Below are positions 1 through 6,907 of a stretch of 8,552 nt of DNA, piece after piece; position 1 is the stretch's first letter, and the number at the start of each line of letters is the position of its first letter. The translations under genes were made by a program, and so were the position numbers. The DNA is from Psychrobacter sp. Lineage in GTDB: Bacteria > Pseudomonadota > Gammaproteobacteria > Pseudomonadales > Moraxellaceae. Location: contig JAAXIL010000246.1 in the NCBI GenBank assembly GCA_012270355.1, positions 5,077 through 13,628 on the forward strand, read 5' to 3'. The notes under the pieces are model-generated. The model was not told where the DNA came from and did not search any database. It saw only the letters and a program-made list of their open reading frames with translations.

Positions 1-709
1 CTTGGGCAATACCGTCATTGACGGCACCGACATTGCCAAATCGTTCGGCGACCGTCTGCCTTATGAAAACTTAAGCTTTAATGTGCCGCCTGCCGCCATT
101 GTCGGCATCATCGGACCCAACGGGGCAGGTAAAACCACGTTGTTTAACATGATGACGGGCAAAGATGAGCCTGATACGGGTTCGGTTGAATTGGGCGAGA
201 GTGTGAAAGTGGCTTATGTTGGACAGGTGCGGGATAACTTGGACGACAACAAAACCGTGTGGGAGGAAGTGTCGGACGGGCTGGACATGATTACCGTCGG
301 TGAGTACGAAACGCCAAGCCGAGCCTATATTGGTCGCTTTAACTTTAAGGGGCAAGACCAGCAAAAACGAGTTGGTAGCCTGTCGGGCGGTGAGCGTAAC
401 CGCTTGCAACTTGCCAAAACCTTAAAGCAAGGGGCAAACGTGATTTTGCTCGATGAACCGTCGAATGACCTAGACGTGGAAACCTTGCGGGCGTTAGAGG
501 ATGCGATACAGGTGTTCCCAGGCACGGTGTTGGTCGTGTCGCATGACCGCTGGTTCTTAGACCGCATCGCCACGCACATTTTGGCGTTTGAGCCAGAAGG
601 TCCGCAGTGGTTCGATGGCAACTATTCAGAATACGAAGCCTACCGCAAAAAACAGCTCGGTGACGAGGCAACACCAAAGCGGATGAAGTATAAGAAGATT
701 GCGAGTTAA
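1..709 (+). CDS. ettA: EttA, energy-dependent translational throttle (ABC-F ATPase), C-terminal part
   Basis: This is the 3' part of an ABC-F protein. Its reading frame is already open at the left edge, so the TTG at base 2 is an internal Leu codon and not a start. The 235 residues cover the second nucleotide-binding domain: Walker A GPNGAGKTT (38-46), Q-loop Gln75, signature LSGGE (127-131), Walker B LLDEPSND (149-156) and H-loop His181 in SHDRW. The stretches SRAYIGRFNFKG and ETLRALE and the tail KRMKYKKI match the EttA branch, which is about 555 residues in E. coli, so roughly 320 N-terminal residues lie outside the window. In the family, EttA binds the ribosomal E site and gates the first peptide bond according to the ATP/ADP ratio; it is cytoplasmic and has no membrane domain. 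Ser replaces the usual Thr of DEPTND, a mild change. The gene converges on plsB and ends at the shared terminator at 719-764. Confidence 0.95.
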   Translation, partial: LGNTVIDGTDIAKSFGDRLPYENLSFNVPPAAIVGIIGPNGAGKTTLFNMMTGKDEPDTGSVELGESVKVAYVGQVRDNLDDNKTVWEEVSDGLDMITVGEYETPSRAYIGRFNFKGQDQQKRVGSLSGGERNRLQLAKTLKQGANVILLDEPSNDLDVETLRALEDAIQVFPGTVLVVSHDRWFLDRIATHILAFEPEGPQWFDGNYSEYEAYRKKQLGDEATPKRMKYKKIAS

Positions 710-718
710 AATTAGCCT

Positions 719-764
719 CAGCATTAAAAAAGTCCATTCACAAGAATGGACTTTTTTAATGCTG
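719..764. terminator. Bidirectional intrinsic terminator between ettA and plsB
   Basis: The two arms, 719-739 and 744-764, are 21 bases each and exact reverse complements, separated by the four-base loop ACAA. The core stem AGTCCATTC/GAATGGACT is flanked by an A-run on the left and a T-run on the right. Both strands therefore read as a stem followed by a U-tract. It begins 10 bases after the ettA stop and ends 24 bases beyond the plsB stop, as expected for one terminator serving two convergent genes. Confidence 0.92.
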
Positions 765-788
765 AAACTTCCAGTCTTAACCCGCCTC

Positions 789-3700
789 TTACCCTCGCTT
801 CATAAATCGCCGTGCTCTCTTTTGATTGATCTGTTCGATGGCGTTTTCAATGTCGGCTTTGTCCATCGCCGCCATATTTTGCAAAATTTGCATGGCATCG
901 GTACTCAGCACAATATAAGCGTAGCGAGCTATGTTGGCGATGCGGTCATCAAAGCGTAGCGTCTCATCGTCATTTTTGTGCAAATACTCCAAACGTATCA
1001 GGGCGTTGATAAAGCTCACAAACAACGCACGGTCAAAAAATTCGGGACTGTCATCGGCATACAAAATCGACAACCGTTGACCGAGCAGATGACACAAATC
1101 CACCACTTGCTCGGCAGTGAGGTTGCCCGAGCCTTGCTGGGCGAGCAATGCCAGCGTCATAAAATATCGCTCAAGGCTTTGCGACACGGGGTGAGCCAGC
1201 ATCACCAGTTGTTGGTAGGCTTCTGAATTGGCATCAGGGATACCGAGCTCATCGTCTGAAGTTTCCACCATCACACCCATGCCAATCAAACCCGCCAGCA
1301 AGGTATCCAGACGGTCATCCAACGTGCGAATGGCATAGTATAAAAACAGTTCGCTTTGCAAAAACGGATACATATCGGTCGCCAAACTCTTAAGACGAGA
1401 GCGAGCGATATGCCCATTTCTGACCACCAACGCCGCCAAAAACGAGGGCAAAATGTAGATATGCAAAATGTTGTTGCGGAAATAACTGAGCAGTTGCACT
1501 TGTTTTGGCACCACCCGAATCATGTCGCCCAAAATGTGGGGCGTTCGTTCGATGAGTTTGAGCTTGATGCCATAGTCAATCATGCCCGCAGGGGTCATGT
1601 CGGTGACAATGGTGTCCTCATGATAAGGCAAATTTTTAGCGAGCTGCTGACAGAGTGCCAATTGCTTGCGACATTGGGTTTCATCCAAGGCAGCTTTTGG
1701 CGTGGACAAAAGCACCAAGGCAAGCAAGGTAATCGGGTTGATGGCCGCCGCCTTGTTGATATTTTGCATGATTTTGACGCTGAGGTTATCAATCATGGCA
1801 TTGGCGGTAGAAGGTAAATCAGTGTCGGTGCGATGGGGGGGCAGGGCATCGGCAGGTACGTCGAACTTAGCCATAAAGTCCGCAAGTGGCAACGGCGTGC
1901 CGAAACTGACTTGCACATGCCCAAAAATTCGCTCAATTTTGCGACTGGCTTTAAGCAGACCTAAAAATGATTCCGACTCTTTGGGTTTACCTCGCAGTTC
2001 ACCGAGGTACGTACCGCCTTCCATAATGCGTTCATAGCCGATGTAGGTCGGCACAAATACCACAGGTTTACTCGAGTCTCGAAGCTGGCTATGCACGGTC
2101 ATCGCCAGCATCCCGAGTTTGGGTGGAAGCAGTCGCCCTGAGCGAGAGCGTCCGCCCTCGATAAAGTATTCAATCGGCGTTTGTCTGCCGATCAGCATGT
2201 GCAAATATTGTTTGAGCACGGCTTTATATAACTCATTATCTTTAAAACTGCGACGGATATAAAACGCCACCGCACGCCTGAGCATCGTGCCAATGATCGG
2301 CACGTTGAGGTTGTCACCCGCTGCCACATACGGCACACTCAAGCCCCATTTATAGATGACATAAGCGAGCAATAAATAATCCATGTGGCTGCGATGACAC
2401 GGCACATACACCAACTCATGATCGCTGGCAAAGGTACGCACCCGCTCAAAGTGATGCACCTCCACACCGTCATAAAGTTGTGTCCACAGCCATGTCAAAA
2501 AAGTGTCAAAAAAACGAATGACGGGATAAGAATAGTCGTTAACGATTTCCTCAGCATAGCCCCGTGCCAGTCTGCGGGCATCTTTGCGGGACATGCCGTT
2601 GTCTGAATTGTCCGCCTCGACTTGACAAGCGTGGGCGATGGCGGGGGAGTTGACCAGTTTATCAATCAGGTTGCGTTTGTCCGACAGGTCAGGACCTAAG
2701 ATGCTTGTTCGTTGGGCATCCAGATAGCCCCCAAGCTGATGACTAATCAACAAGCTGAGGCTAAAGTTGGCTTCCTCAGACGTAATCAAATGCGTGGTTG
2801 GGTTGGTTTTTGCTTCGCTGTGTTTTTGAGCCTGTTGCTCAGCTTCGAGCTGATGGCGAGCGTGTTCAATCAATTGCTCGTCTTCACTCGGCATCTTGTC
2901 ATTCACCAAGTCTTCGGCAAACTGAAATTGACTCAGTTCGGTATGCGAGTTATCGACGGCATCACTGGCAAGGTCTGCGTCAATATTCGATAAATCGGCG
3001 GATTGAGAGTTGTCAGTTATAGCCTTGCTTGCGGTTGTTTTAACGGCTGGCGGATTTTGTTCAGTTTTGTTTGCTATGGATGCATTAGCCTCGGACGGTT
3101 TGGCTAAATCGGCAATCATGCGGTGTAAGTCAAGCGGTTCATGAAACTGAATGAACGTATCCCGCCCCATCACACCAATATTAAATAGTTGCTTGGCAAA
3201 CGTTGGTTCTTGCCAGTTGTCTGCCATGAGTAGCTTGAAAATGGAGTCTTCTTTATCGGGCGAGCGTCCCCACACGATCGACACGGGCACAAGTTGAATG
3301 TTTAAGTTAGGATGCTGTCGGCATGCGGATACAAGACGTGCCAAACGGGGCGAGACTTTGCGGTCACGGGCGTTTGGGTGGTGCAGAAACAAAATGCCCG
3401 CATTTTCGTCCACATAGCCCGAACTGTCCCTGACCGCCCCCAATGCAGGTGGCAGGTCATGCTCACTGGTTACCAAATCCACCAAAATACTGTTGGAGCG
3501 AGAATATTCGGCAAGCACATAAAAGGTCAGCACGTCATCGCTGGGGTGAATGTCGGGTAATTCACCGACAACAAGGGGCGTGACTGCCACGTCGAGAGCC
3601 TGTCCTGAGAGCTTGCGATACACTTGATTGACGGATCGCCCCGAACGGCTAAGGGCTTCGCTTGCGGTTTGAGCTTGCTCACGAAACACCTGTGCGGTCG

Positions 3701-3848
3701 GCAAGTTGGGTTTGCTAAAGCGGGCAGTGGTTTGCTGTTTGTTTTGTTGCCGACGTTTTAGCTCATTTCGCACCGCTTGTTTGATGGTGGCGGGCGTGTT
3801 TTTAATCAGGCGTTTTAACGACACAGATTTTAGGGGCTTAGAAGGCAT
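789..3848 (-). CDS. plsB: Glycerol-3-phosphate 1-O-acyltransferase PlsB, long form
   Basis: PlsB is the inner-membrane-associated enzyme that acylates sn-glycerol-3-phosphate at position 1 using acyl-CoA or acyl-ACP, the first step of phospholipid synthesis. All four acyltransferase motifs are intact: HRSHMD (485-490, the HX4D catalytic pair), MLRRAVAFYIRR (522-533), FIEGGRSRSG (562-571) and VFVPTYIGYE (597-606). The C-terminal helical region also follows E. coli PlsB, for example YFRNNILHIYILPS and DSPEFFDRALF. The protein has 1019 residues against 807 in E. coli. Most of the excess is a polar stretch rich in Ala, Ser, Asp, Glu, Asn and Gln at about 249-360, plus a basic N-terminus (13 Lys/Arg in the first 46 residues). 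The start is secure: an in-frame TGA lies only two codons upstream (complement of 3855-3857), and no other start codon lies between. No good Shine-Dalgarno is seen. The gene is divergent from tesB. Confidence 0.97.
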   Translation of the reverse strand: MPSKPLKSVSLKRLIKNTPATIKQAVRNELKRRQQNKQQTTARFSKPNLPTAQVFREQAQTASEALSRSGRSVNQVYRKLSGQALDVAVTPLVVGELPDIHPSDDVLTFYVLAEYSRSNSILVDLVTSEHDLPPALGAVRDSSGYVDENAGILFLHHPNARDRKVSPRLARLVSACRQHPNLNIQLVPVSIVWGRSPDKEDSIFKLLMADNWQEPTFAKQLFNIGVMGRDTFIQFHEPLDLHRMIADLAKPSEANASIANKTEQNPPAVKTTASKAITDNSQSADLSNIDADLASDAVDNSHTELSQFQFAEDLVNDKMPSEDEQLIEHARHQLEAEQQAQKHSEAKTNPTTHLITSEEANFSLSLLISHQLGGYLDAQRTSILGPDLSDKRNLIDKLVNSPAIAHACQVEADNSDNGMSRKDARRLARGYAEEIVNDYSYPVIRFFDTFLTWLWTQLYDGVEVHHFERVRTFASDHELVYVPCHRSHMDYLLLAYVIYKWGLSVPYVAAGDNLNVPIIGTMLRRAVAFYIRRSFKDNELYKAVLKQYLHMLIGRQTPIEYFIEGGRSRSGRLLPPKLGMLAMTVHSQLRDSSKPVVFVPTYIGYERIMEGGTYLGELRGKPKESESFLGLLKASRKIERIFGHVQVSFGTPLPLADFMAKFDVPADALPPHRTDTDLPSTANAMIDNLSVKIMQNINKAAAINPITLLALVLLSTPKAALDETQCRKQLALCQQLAKNLPYHEDTIVTDMTPAGMIDYGIKLKLIERTPHILGDMIRVVPKQVQLLSYFRNNILHIYILPSFLAALVVRNGHIARSRLKSLATDMYPFLQSELFLYYAIRTLDDRLDTLLAGLIGMGVMVETSDDELGIPDANSEAYQQLVMLAHPVSQSLERYFMTLALLAQQGSGNLTAEQVVDLCHLLGQRLSILYADDSPEFFDRALFVSFINALIRLEYLHKNDDETLRFDDRIANIARYAYIVLSTDAMQILQNMAAMDKADIENAIEQINQKRARRFMKRG
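2766..3104 (-). other. Extra hydrophilic linker inside PlsB
   Basis: These codons give PlsB residues about 249-361. In E. coli PlsB, as I recall it, the segment between the motif ending LRRMADEH and the helix beginning ARQRL is only about 15 residues. Here LHRMIADLAK is followed by about 110 residues before LLISHQLGGYLDAQR. The insert is low in hydrophobic residues and rich in Ala, Ser, Thr, Asn, Gln and acidic residues. One part (about 322-346, containing EDEQLIEHARHQLEAEQQAQ) could form a charged helix. The reading frame is unbroken and the catalytic domain downstream is intact, so this is an added linker or disordered region and not damage. Confidence 0.7.
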
Positions 3849-3891
3849 AGTGGGTCAAGTTTTGCTTAAAATATGAGGGCTATGATGCCAC

Positions 3892-3930
3892 AAAACGGCA
3901 TAAAACGACATAATGTTTACAGGTGTTTAC
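3892..3930 (-). promoter_or_regulatory. 10-bp-phased direct repeats upstream of plsB
   Basis: Two adjacent pairs of short direct repeats, both with a 10-bp period, lie 44-82 bases upstream of the plsB ATG. On the + strand they are AAAACGGCAT (3892-3901) followed by AAAACGACAT (3902-3911), then TGTTTAC at 3914-3920 and again at 3924-3930. Read toward plsB, the second pair is GTAAACA twice, separated by three bases. One-helical-turn spacing on the same face of the DNA would suit cooperative binding by a regulator. No regulator is identified and no clear plsB -35/-10 pair could be assigned. Confidence 0.3.
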
Positions 3931-3937
3931 CGAGTTT

Positions 3938-3950
3938 ATGGCGATGCCAT
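3938..3950. repeat. Short palindrome in the plsB/tesB spacer
   Basis: ATGGC (3938-3942) and GCCAT (3946-3950) are inverted around GAT. It is too short for a confident structure. It lies just beyond the phased repeats and could be a half of a regulatory site, or chance. Confidence 0.2.
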
Positions 3951-4011
3951 GTTAATGCAAAGGCGTTGTAAGGGCGATACGGTAGTAGTGACTTGATAGA
4001 CATAGAAAGTC

Positions 4012-4058
4012 GATGGGTAGCAAAACCCATCTCAATCAAACCCAATTATGCGTATAAT
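4012..4058 (+). promoter_or_regulatory. tesB promoter region: hairpin plus TATAAT -10
   Basis: A consensus TATAAT lies at 4053-4058, 45 bases before the tesB ATG. The place where a -35 would sit (about 4030-4035, TCTCAA) matches TTGACA poorly. It overlaps the right arm of a perfect 7-bp inverted repeat, GATGGGT (4012-4018) and ACCCATC (4025-4031), with a six-base loop. A perfect -10 with a weak -35 covered by a dyad is the layout expected of a regulated or activator-dependent promoter. The assignment rests on spacing and consensus only. Confidence 0.4.
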
Positions 4059-4102
4059 ATGCCTTTTCAATTTGTTTATTACGCTAAGTTTCGGAAATTG
4101 CC

Positions 4103-5014
4103 ATGCCTAACCAACTTACCTACCCCCTTGTTCAGCAACTGATCGACACCCTAACGCTAGAAAAAACGGGCGAGGATGTGTTTGTGGGGCAAAGCTATGA
4201 CTATGTGGGCAAACGTATCTTTGGCGGGCAAGTGCTGGGGCAAGCCTTGATGGCGGCACTCAATACCATTGATGATGAGGATAAGCCTTGCCATTCGTTT
4301 CATTGCTACTTTTTGCGGGGCGGTAGCATCAATCAACCTGTGGAATATCAAGTCAGACGCCTTCGAGATGGTCGCAGTTTGTCGGCTCGGCAAGTCACGG
4401 CGGTGCAATACAAAGAAAACCAACACGGCGAGCAGATTGAGCAGGTGATATTCTCGATGCTTGCCAGCTTTGCCCCCATGGAAGGCGGGCTAGAATATCA
4501 AGACACCATGCCTGTTTATCCCCCGCCTGAGGATTTGCAAACCGAGCAACAGCTTAAAGAAAACGTGGTGGGTAACGTGCCTGAAGCCTTGCAAGAGCGT
4601 TTTATGCGAAAACGACATATTGAGATTCGCCCCGTCACCCCTCGTGATCCTGTCCACCCCAAACCGATGCGTCCCAAACAAGCCAACTGGCTACGACTGG
4701 CGGATCTTGAAGCGTTGGGCGAGCAACCCTTTGCGGTGCACCAAGCCTTGCTGGCGTTTGCGTCCGATTTTTATTTGGTGGGTACTGGGCTGATGCCACA
4801 TGGGGTGAGCTTTATGACCAAAGGTTTGCAAGCGGCGAGCATCGACCACAGCATGCACTTTCATCGCCCGTTTAAATTTAATGAATGGCTTTTGTATGAC
4901 ATGTGGAGCGACACCACCAGCCATGCTAAGGGCTTAAATCACGGACAGTTTTGGCAAAATGGCAAACTGGTTGCCACCACCCAGCAGGAAGGCTTAATGC
5001 GACTGAGAGGGTAG
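4103..5014 (+). CDS. tesB: Acyl-CoA thioesterase II, TesB type (double hot-dog fold)
   Basis: TesB hydrolyses medium- and long-chain acyl-CoA to the free fatty acid and CoA in the cytoplasm. The protein has 303 residues against 286 in E. coli TesB and shows the tandem hot-dog layout. The N-terminal unit carries FGGQVLGQAL (40-49) and HSFHCYFLRGG (64-74). The C-terminal unit carries FASDFYL (219-225), SIDHSMHFHRPF (246-257) and QQEGLMR (294-300). The E. coli catalytic residues Asp204, Thr228 and Gln278 correspond to Asp222, Ser246 and Gln295, so the Thr is replaced by Ser, which keeps the hydroxyl. An insertion at about 104-112 (ENQHGEQIE) lengthens one loop of the first domain. The upstream GGAA at 4093-4096 is only a weak Shine-Dalgarno. 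The gene is divergent from plsB and is followed after 62 bases by the monooxygenase on the same strand. Confidence 0.96.
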   Translation: MPNQLTYPLVQQLIDTLTLEKTGEDVFVGQSYDYVGKRIFGGQVLGQALMAALNTIDDEDKPCHSFHCYFLRGGSINQPVEYQVRRLRDGRSLSARQVTAVQYKENQHGEQIEQVIFSMLASFAPMEGGLEYQDTMPVYPPPEDLQTEQQLKENVVGNVPEALQERFMRKRHIEIRPVTPRDPVHPKPMRPKQANWLRLADLEALGEQPFAVHQALLAFASDFYLVGTGLMPHGVSFMTKGLQAASIDHSMHFHRPFKFNEWLLYDMWSDTTSHAKGLNHGQFWQNGKLVATTQQEGLMRLRG

Positions 5015-5057
5015 GTTTTAATCTGTCCTAATCGCTATGCCGACTCTCAAAATTTAC

Positions 5058-5079
5058 CGTTCAAGGATGAACGTTTATG
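5058..5079 (+). promoter_or_regulatory. Monooxygenase ribosome binding site inside a hairpin loop
   Basis: The Shine-Dalgarno AAGGA (5063-5067 region, within AAGGAT) lies nine bases before the ATG at 5077. It fills the six-base loop of a small stem formed by CGTTC (5058-5062) and GAACG (5069-5073). A five-pair stem is marginal, but it would present the ribosome-binding bases in a loop. The strong site fixes the start codon used. Confidence 0.4.
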
Positions 5080-6678
5080 TTAAATCGCCTCAAAAATCGT
5101 CTAAATCCCTTTAATCGTCACCAGGAACCTGAGCAACCTGACCTCGATGTACTCATCATTGGGGCAGGCGTGTCGGGCATTGGCATGGCAAGTCATCTGA
5201 AACGCAACAAAACCTTTAACAATGCTTATGGCAAACCCTTCAAACATAGACGGATTGCCCTCGTTGATAAACGCTCGGACATTGGCGGAACGTGGGATTT
5301 GTTCCGCTACCCGGGTGTTCGATCGGATTCGGATATGTTTACCTTTGGCTTTGCCCATCGCCCTTGGCTCAGCAAAAAGACCATGACCGATGGCGAATCC
5401 ATCAAACGCTACATTAAAGACACTGCCAATGCTGAAGACTTGATGCCCTACGTTCGCCTCAGCACCAAAGTGACCGACCTCAGTTGGCAAGATGCCGACG
5501 GCTTTTGGACCGCTCAATTAACCGATATAAACACAGGCGAAACCGACACACTCACCGCCCGTTTTGTGGTAGGAGCGACGGGCTACTATGATTTTGAGCA
5601 AGGCTATCGTCCGAGGTTTAAGGGCGAAGACGACTTCAAAGGCGAGATTATCCATCCTCAAAACTGGACGGATGCTACCGATTATGACGACAAAAGCATT
5701 GTGGTGATTGGCAGTGGGGCAACCGCCATGACCTTGGTGCCTGCCTTGGTAAACAAAGACAGTCAGCAACGGGCAAAGCACGTCACGCTATTGCAACGCT
5801 CGCCCACTTATGTCGCCAATATGCCCAGCGAAGACAATAGTTTGCATTACCTCAAACGCTTTACGCCTTTATCCGAACAGACCGCCTACAATTTGGTGCG
5901 ATGGAAAAATATCCTGACTCAACAAGGGTTATACAAATTTTCCCGAGTTGCCCCAAACGCCATGAAAGCCGTGGTCAATTTGGGTTTAAGCAAAGACCTA
6001 AAGGGCAAAAACCACAACGGCCCTCGCTCACTCATCGACAAAAAACACTTCTCACCCCACTACGACCCTTGGGATGAGCGATTTTGTGCCGTGCCTGACG
6101 GTGATTTGTTTGAAGCCTTACATACCGAACGGGCGGACATTGTGACTGATCGCATCGAACGCTTTACGGAAACAGGCATTCAGCTTGCGTCAGGTCGTCA
6201 CTTGCCTGCCGATATGATTGTGACGGCAACAGGGCTAAAATTGCAGATGCTTGGTGGGGCAACCGTGAGCGTGAATGGTGAAGTTGCTACCGTTGGCGAT
6301 TTGATGACCTATAAGGCGGTGTTGGTTGAAAACGCCCCGAATTTGGCGGTACTGTTCGGCTACACCAATGCGTCATGGACGCTAAAAATTGACCTTGCAT
6401 GTGCGTATGTGGTGCGGTTGCTTAATTTTATGGCGAAAAAAGACTACCGCACGGTAATCCCAAAAGCCAAAGCAACCGATGGCGAGACCGTGAGCCGTGA
6501 AACCGATTCGGTGATGGGGTCGATGCAATCGGGCTATATCCGCCGTGCCAAAGACGTATTGCCGAAACAGGGCGACCGTGACCCGTGGATTGTGCATAAC
6601 AGTTATCTCAAAGACCGCAAAATGCTATTAAAGGGGGGTATTAAGGATAAATGGCTGGCGTTTAAGAAAAAAGGATAA
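5077..6678 (+). CDS. EthA-like FAD/NADPH flavin monooxygenase (Baeyer-Villiger type)
   Basis: The family inserts oxygen next to a carbonyl or oxidises sulfur or nitrogen, using FAD and NADPH. The 533 residues follow mycobacterial EthA closely: FAD-binding IIGAGVSGIG (27-36), GGTWDLFRYPG (70-80) with RSDSDM, and the second Rossmann motif GSGATA (212-217) for NADPH. The block HFSPHYDPWDERFCAVPDGDLF contains Arg335 at the place of the catalytic Arg. TATGL (384-388) and GYTNASWTLK (428-437) also match. The Baeyer-Villiger fingerprint FxGxxxHxxxW is present at 187-197 but is followed by Thr198 where Pro or Asp is usual. The basic N-terminus (1-20) and the run DSQQR (228-232) lengthen it beyond EthA (about 489). 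There is no signal peptide. It lies 62 bases after tesB with no terminator between, suggesting cotranscription. The substrate cannot be read from sequence. Confidence 0.88.
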   Translation: MLNRLKNRLNPFNRHQEPEQPDLDVLIIGAGVSGIGMASHLKRNKTFNNAYGKPFKHRRIALVDKRSDIGGTWDLFRYPGVRSDSDMFTFGFAHRPWLSKKTMTDGESIKRYIKDTANAEDLMPYVRLSTKVTDLSWQDADGFWTAQLTDINTGETDTLTARFVVGATGYYDFEQGYRPRFKGEDDFKGEIIHPQNWTDATDYDDKSIVVIGSGATAMTLVPALVNKDSQQRAKHVTLLQRSPTYVANMPSEDNSLHYLKRFTPLSEQTAYNLVRWKNILTQQGLYKFSRVAPNAMKAVVNLGLSKDLKGKNHNGPRSLIDKKHFSPHYDPWDERFCAVPDGDLFEALHTERADIVTDRIERFTETGIQLASGRHLPADMIVTATGLKLQMLGGATVSVNGEVATVGDLMTYKAVLVENAPNLAVLFGYTNASWTLKIDLACAYVVRLLNFMAKKDYRTVIPKAKATDGETVSRETDSVMGSMQSGYIRRAKDVLPKQGDRDPWIVHNSYLKDRKMLLKGGIKDKWLAFKKKG

Positions 6679-6733
6679 GCTTAAGGGCGTAATGGTTCTT
6701 TGTTTTGACCCTGTTTAAGGTCTGTGAGATTGG

Positions 6734-6762
6734 CTTCAATTCCTTATGACGTAGCTTATAAT
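6734..6762 (+). promoter_or_regulatory. Candidate distal promoter of the aldo/keto reductase
   Basis: A perfect TATAAT lies at 6757-6762, with TTCAAT (6735-6740) 16 bases upstream as a poor -35. It would give a leader of about 140 bases that includes the inverted repeats at 6770-6812. Confidence 0.35.
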
Positions 6763-6769
6763 TAAAGCA

Positions 6770-6812
6770 TGAGTTAAAGGCAGTGCCTTAAATAAATAGA
6801 CTTCTTAACTCA
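6770..6812. repeat. Inverted repeat downstream of the AKR -10 box
   Basis: TGAGTTAA (6770-6777) is the exact inverse of TTAACTCA (6805-6812); allowing one bulged base the match extends outward to CAT/ATG. A second dyad, AAGGCA-G-TGCCTT (6777-6789), lies inside and shares one base with the left arm. Their position just after TATAAT at 6757 suggests an operator or leader structure for the reductase gene. No T-run follows, so it does not look like a terminator. Confidence 0.35.
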
Positions 6813-6853
6813 ATGTTGATGACACAAAAAAATGACTACTGCGTAGATTTCAT

Positions 6854-6883
6854 GTGAAACATTAAACCTGTGTCTAATAAAAT
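6854..6883 (+). promoter_or_regulatory. Candidate proximal promoter of the aldo/keto reductase
   Basis: GTGAAA (6854-6859, four of six with TTGACA) and TAAAAT (6878-6883, five of six with TATAAT) are separated by 18 bases. They would give a short leader carrying the AAGGA ribosome site at 6897-6901, six bases before the ATG. This assignment is by consensus only and competes with the box at 6757. Confidence 0.35.
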
Positions 6884-6907
6884 TTGTTCAATCAATAAGG
6901 AAAAATC

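Noticed and set aside
345..737. Minus-strand open frame of 130 codons opposite ettA
   Set aside because: It is antisense to a well-conserved ABC domain, its translation has no recognisable motif, and it overlaps the terminator.
2712..2993. Plus-strand 93-codon frame with a hydrophobic stretch inside plsB
   Set aside because: It is the complement of the polar PlsB linker; the hydrophobic run arises from reading Glu/Gln/Ala-type codons backwards. No promoter or ribosome site was noticed.
5700..6270. Repeated GTGGGGCAAC-like strings in the monooxygenase and similar GGGGCA strings elsewhere
   Set aside because: These encode Gly-Ala and Gly-Gln in coding frames and reflect codon choice; none was noticed in the spacers, so they do not behave like uptake or Chi-type signals.
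6680..6719. Possible terminator after the monooxygenase (CTTAAGGG with CCCT..TAAG)
   Set aside because: Pairing needs a three-base bulge and a loop of about 20 bases, and no T-run follows.
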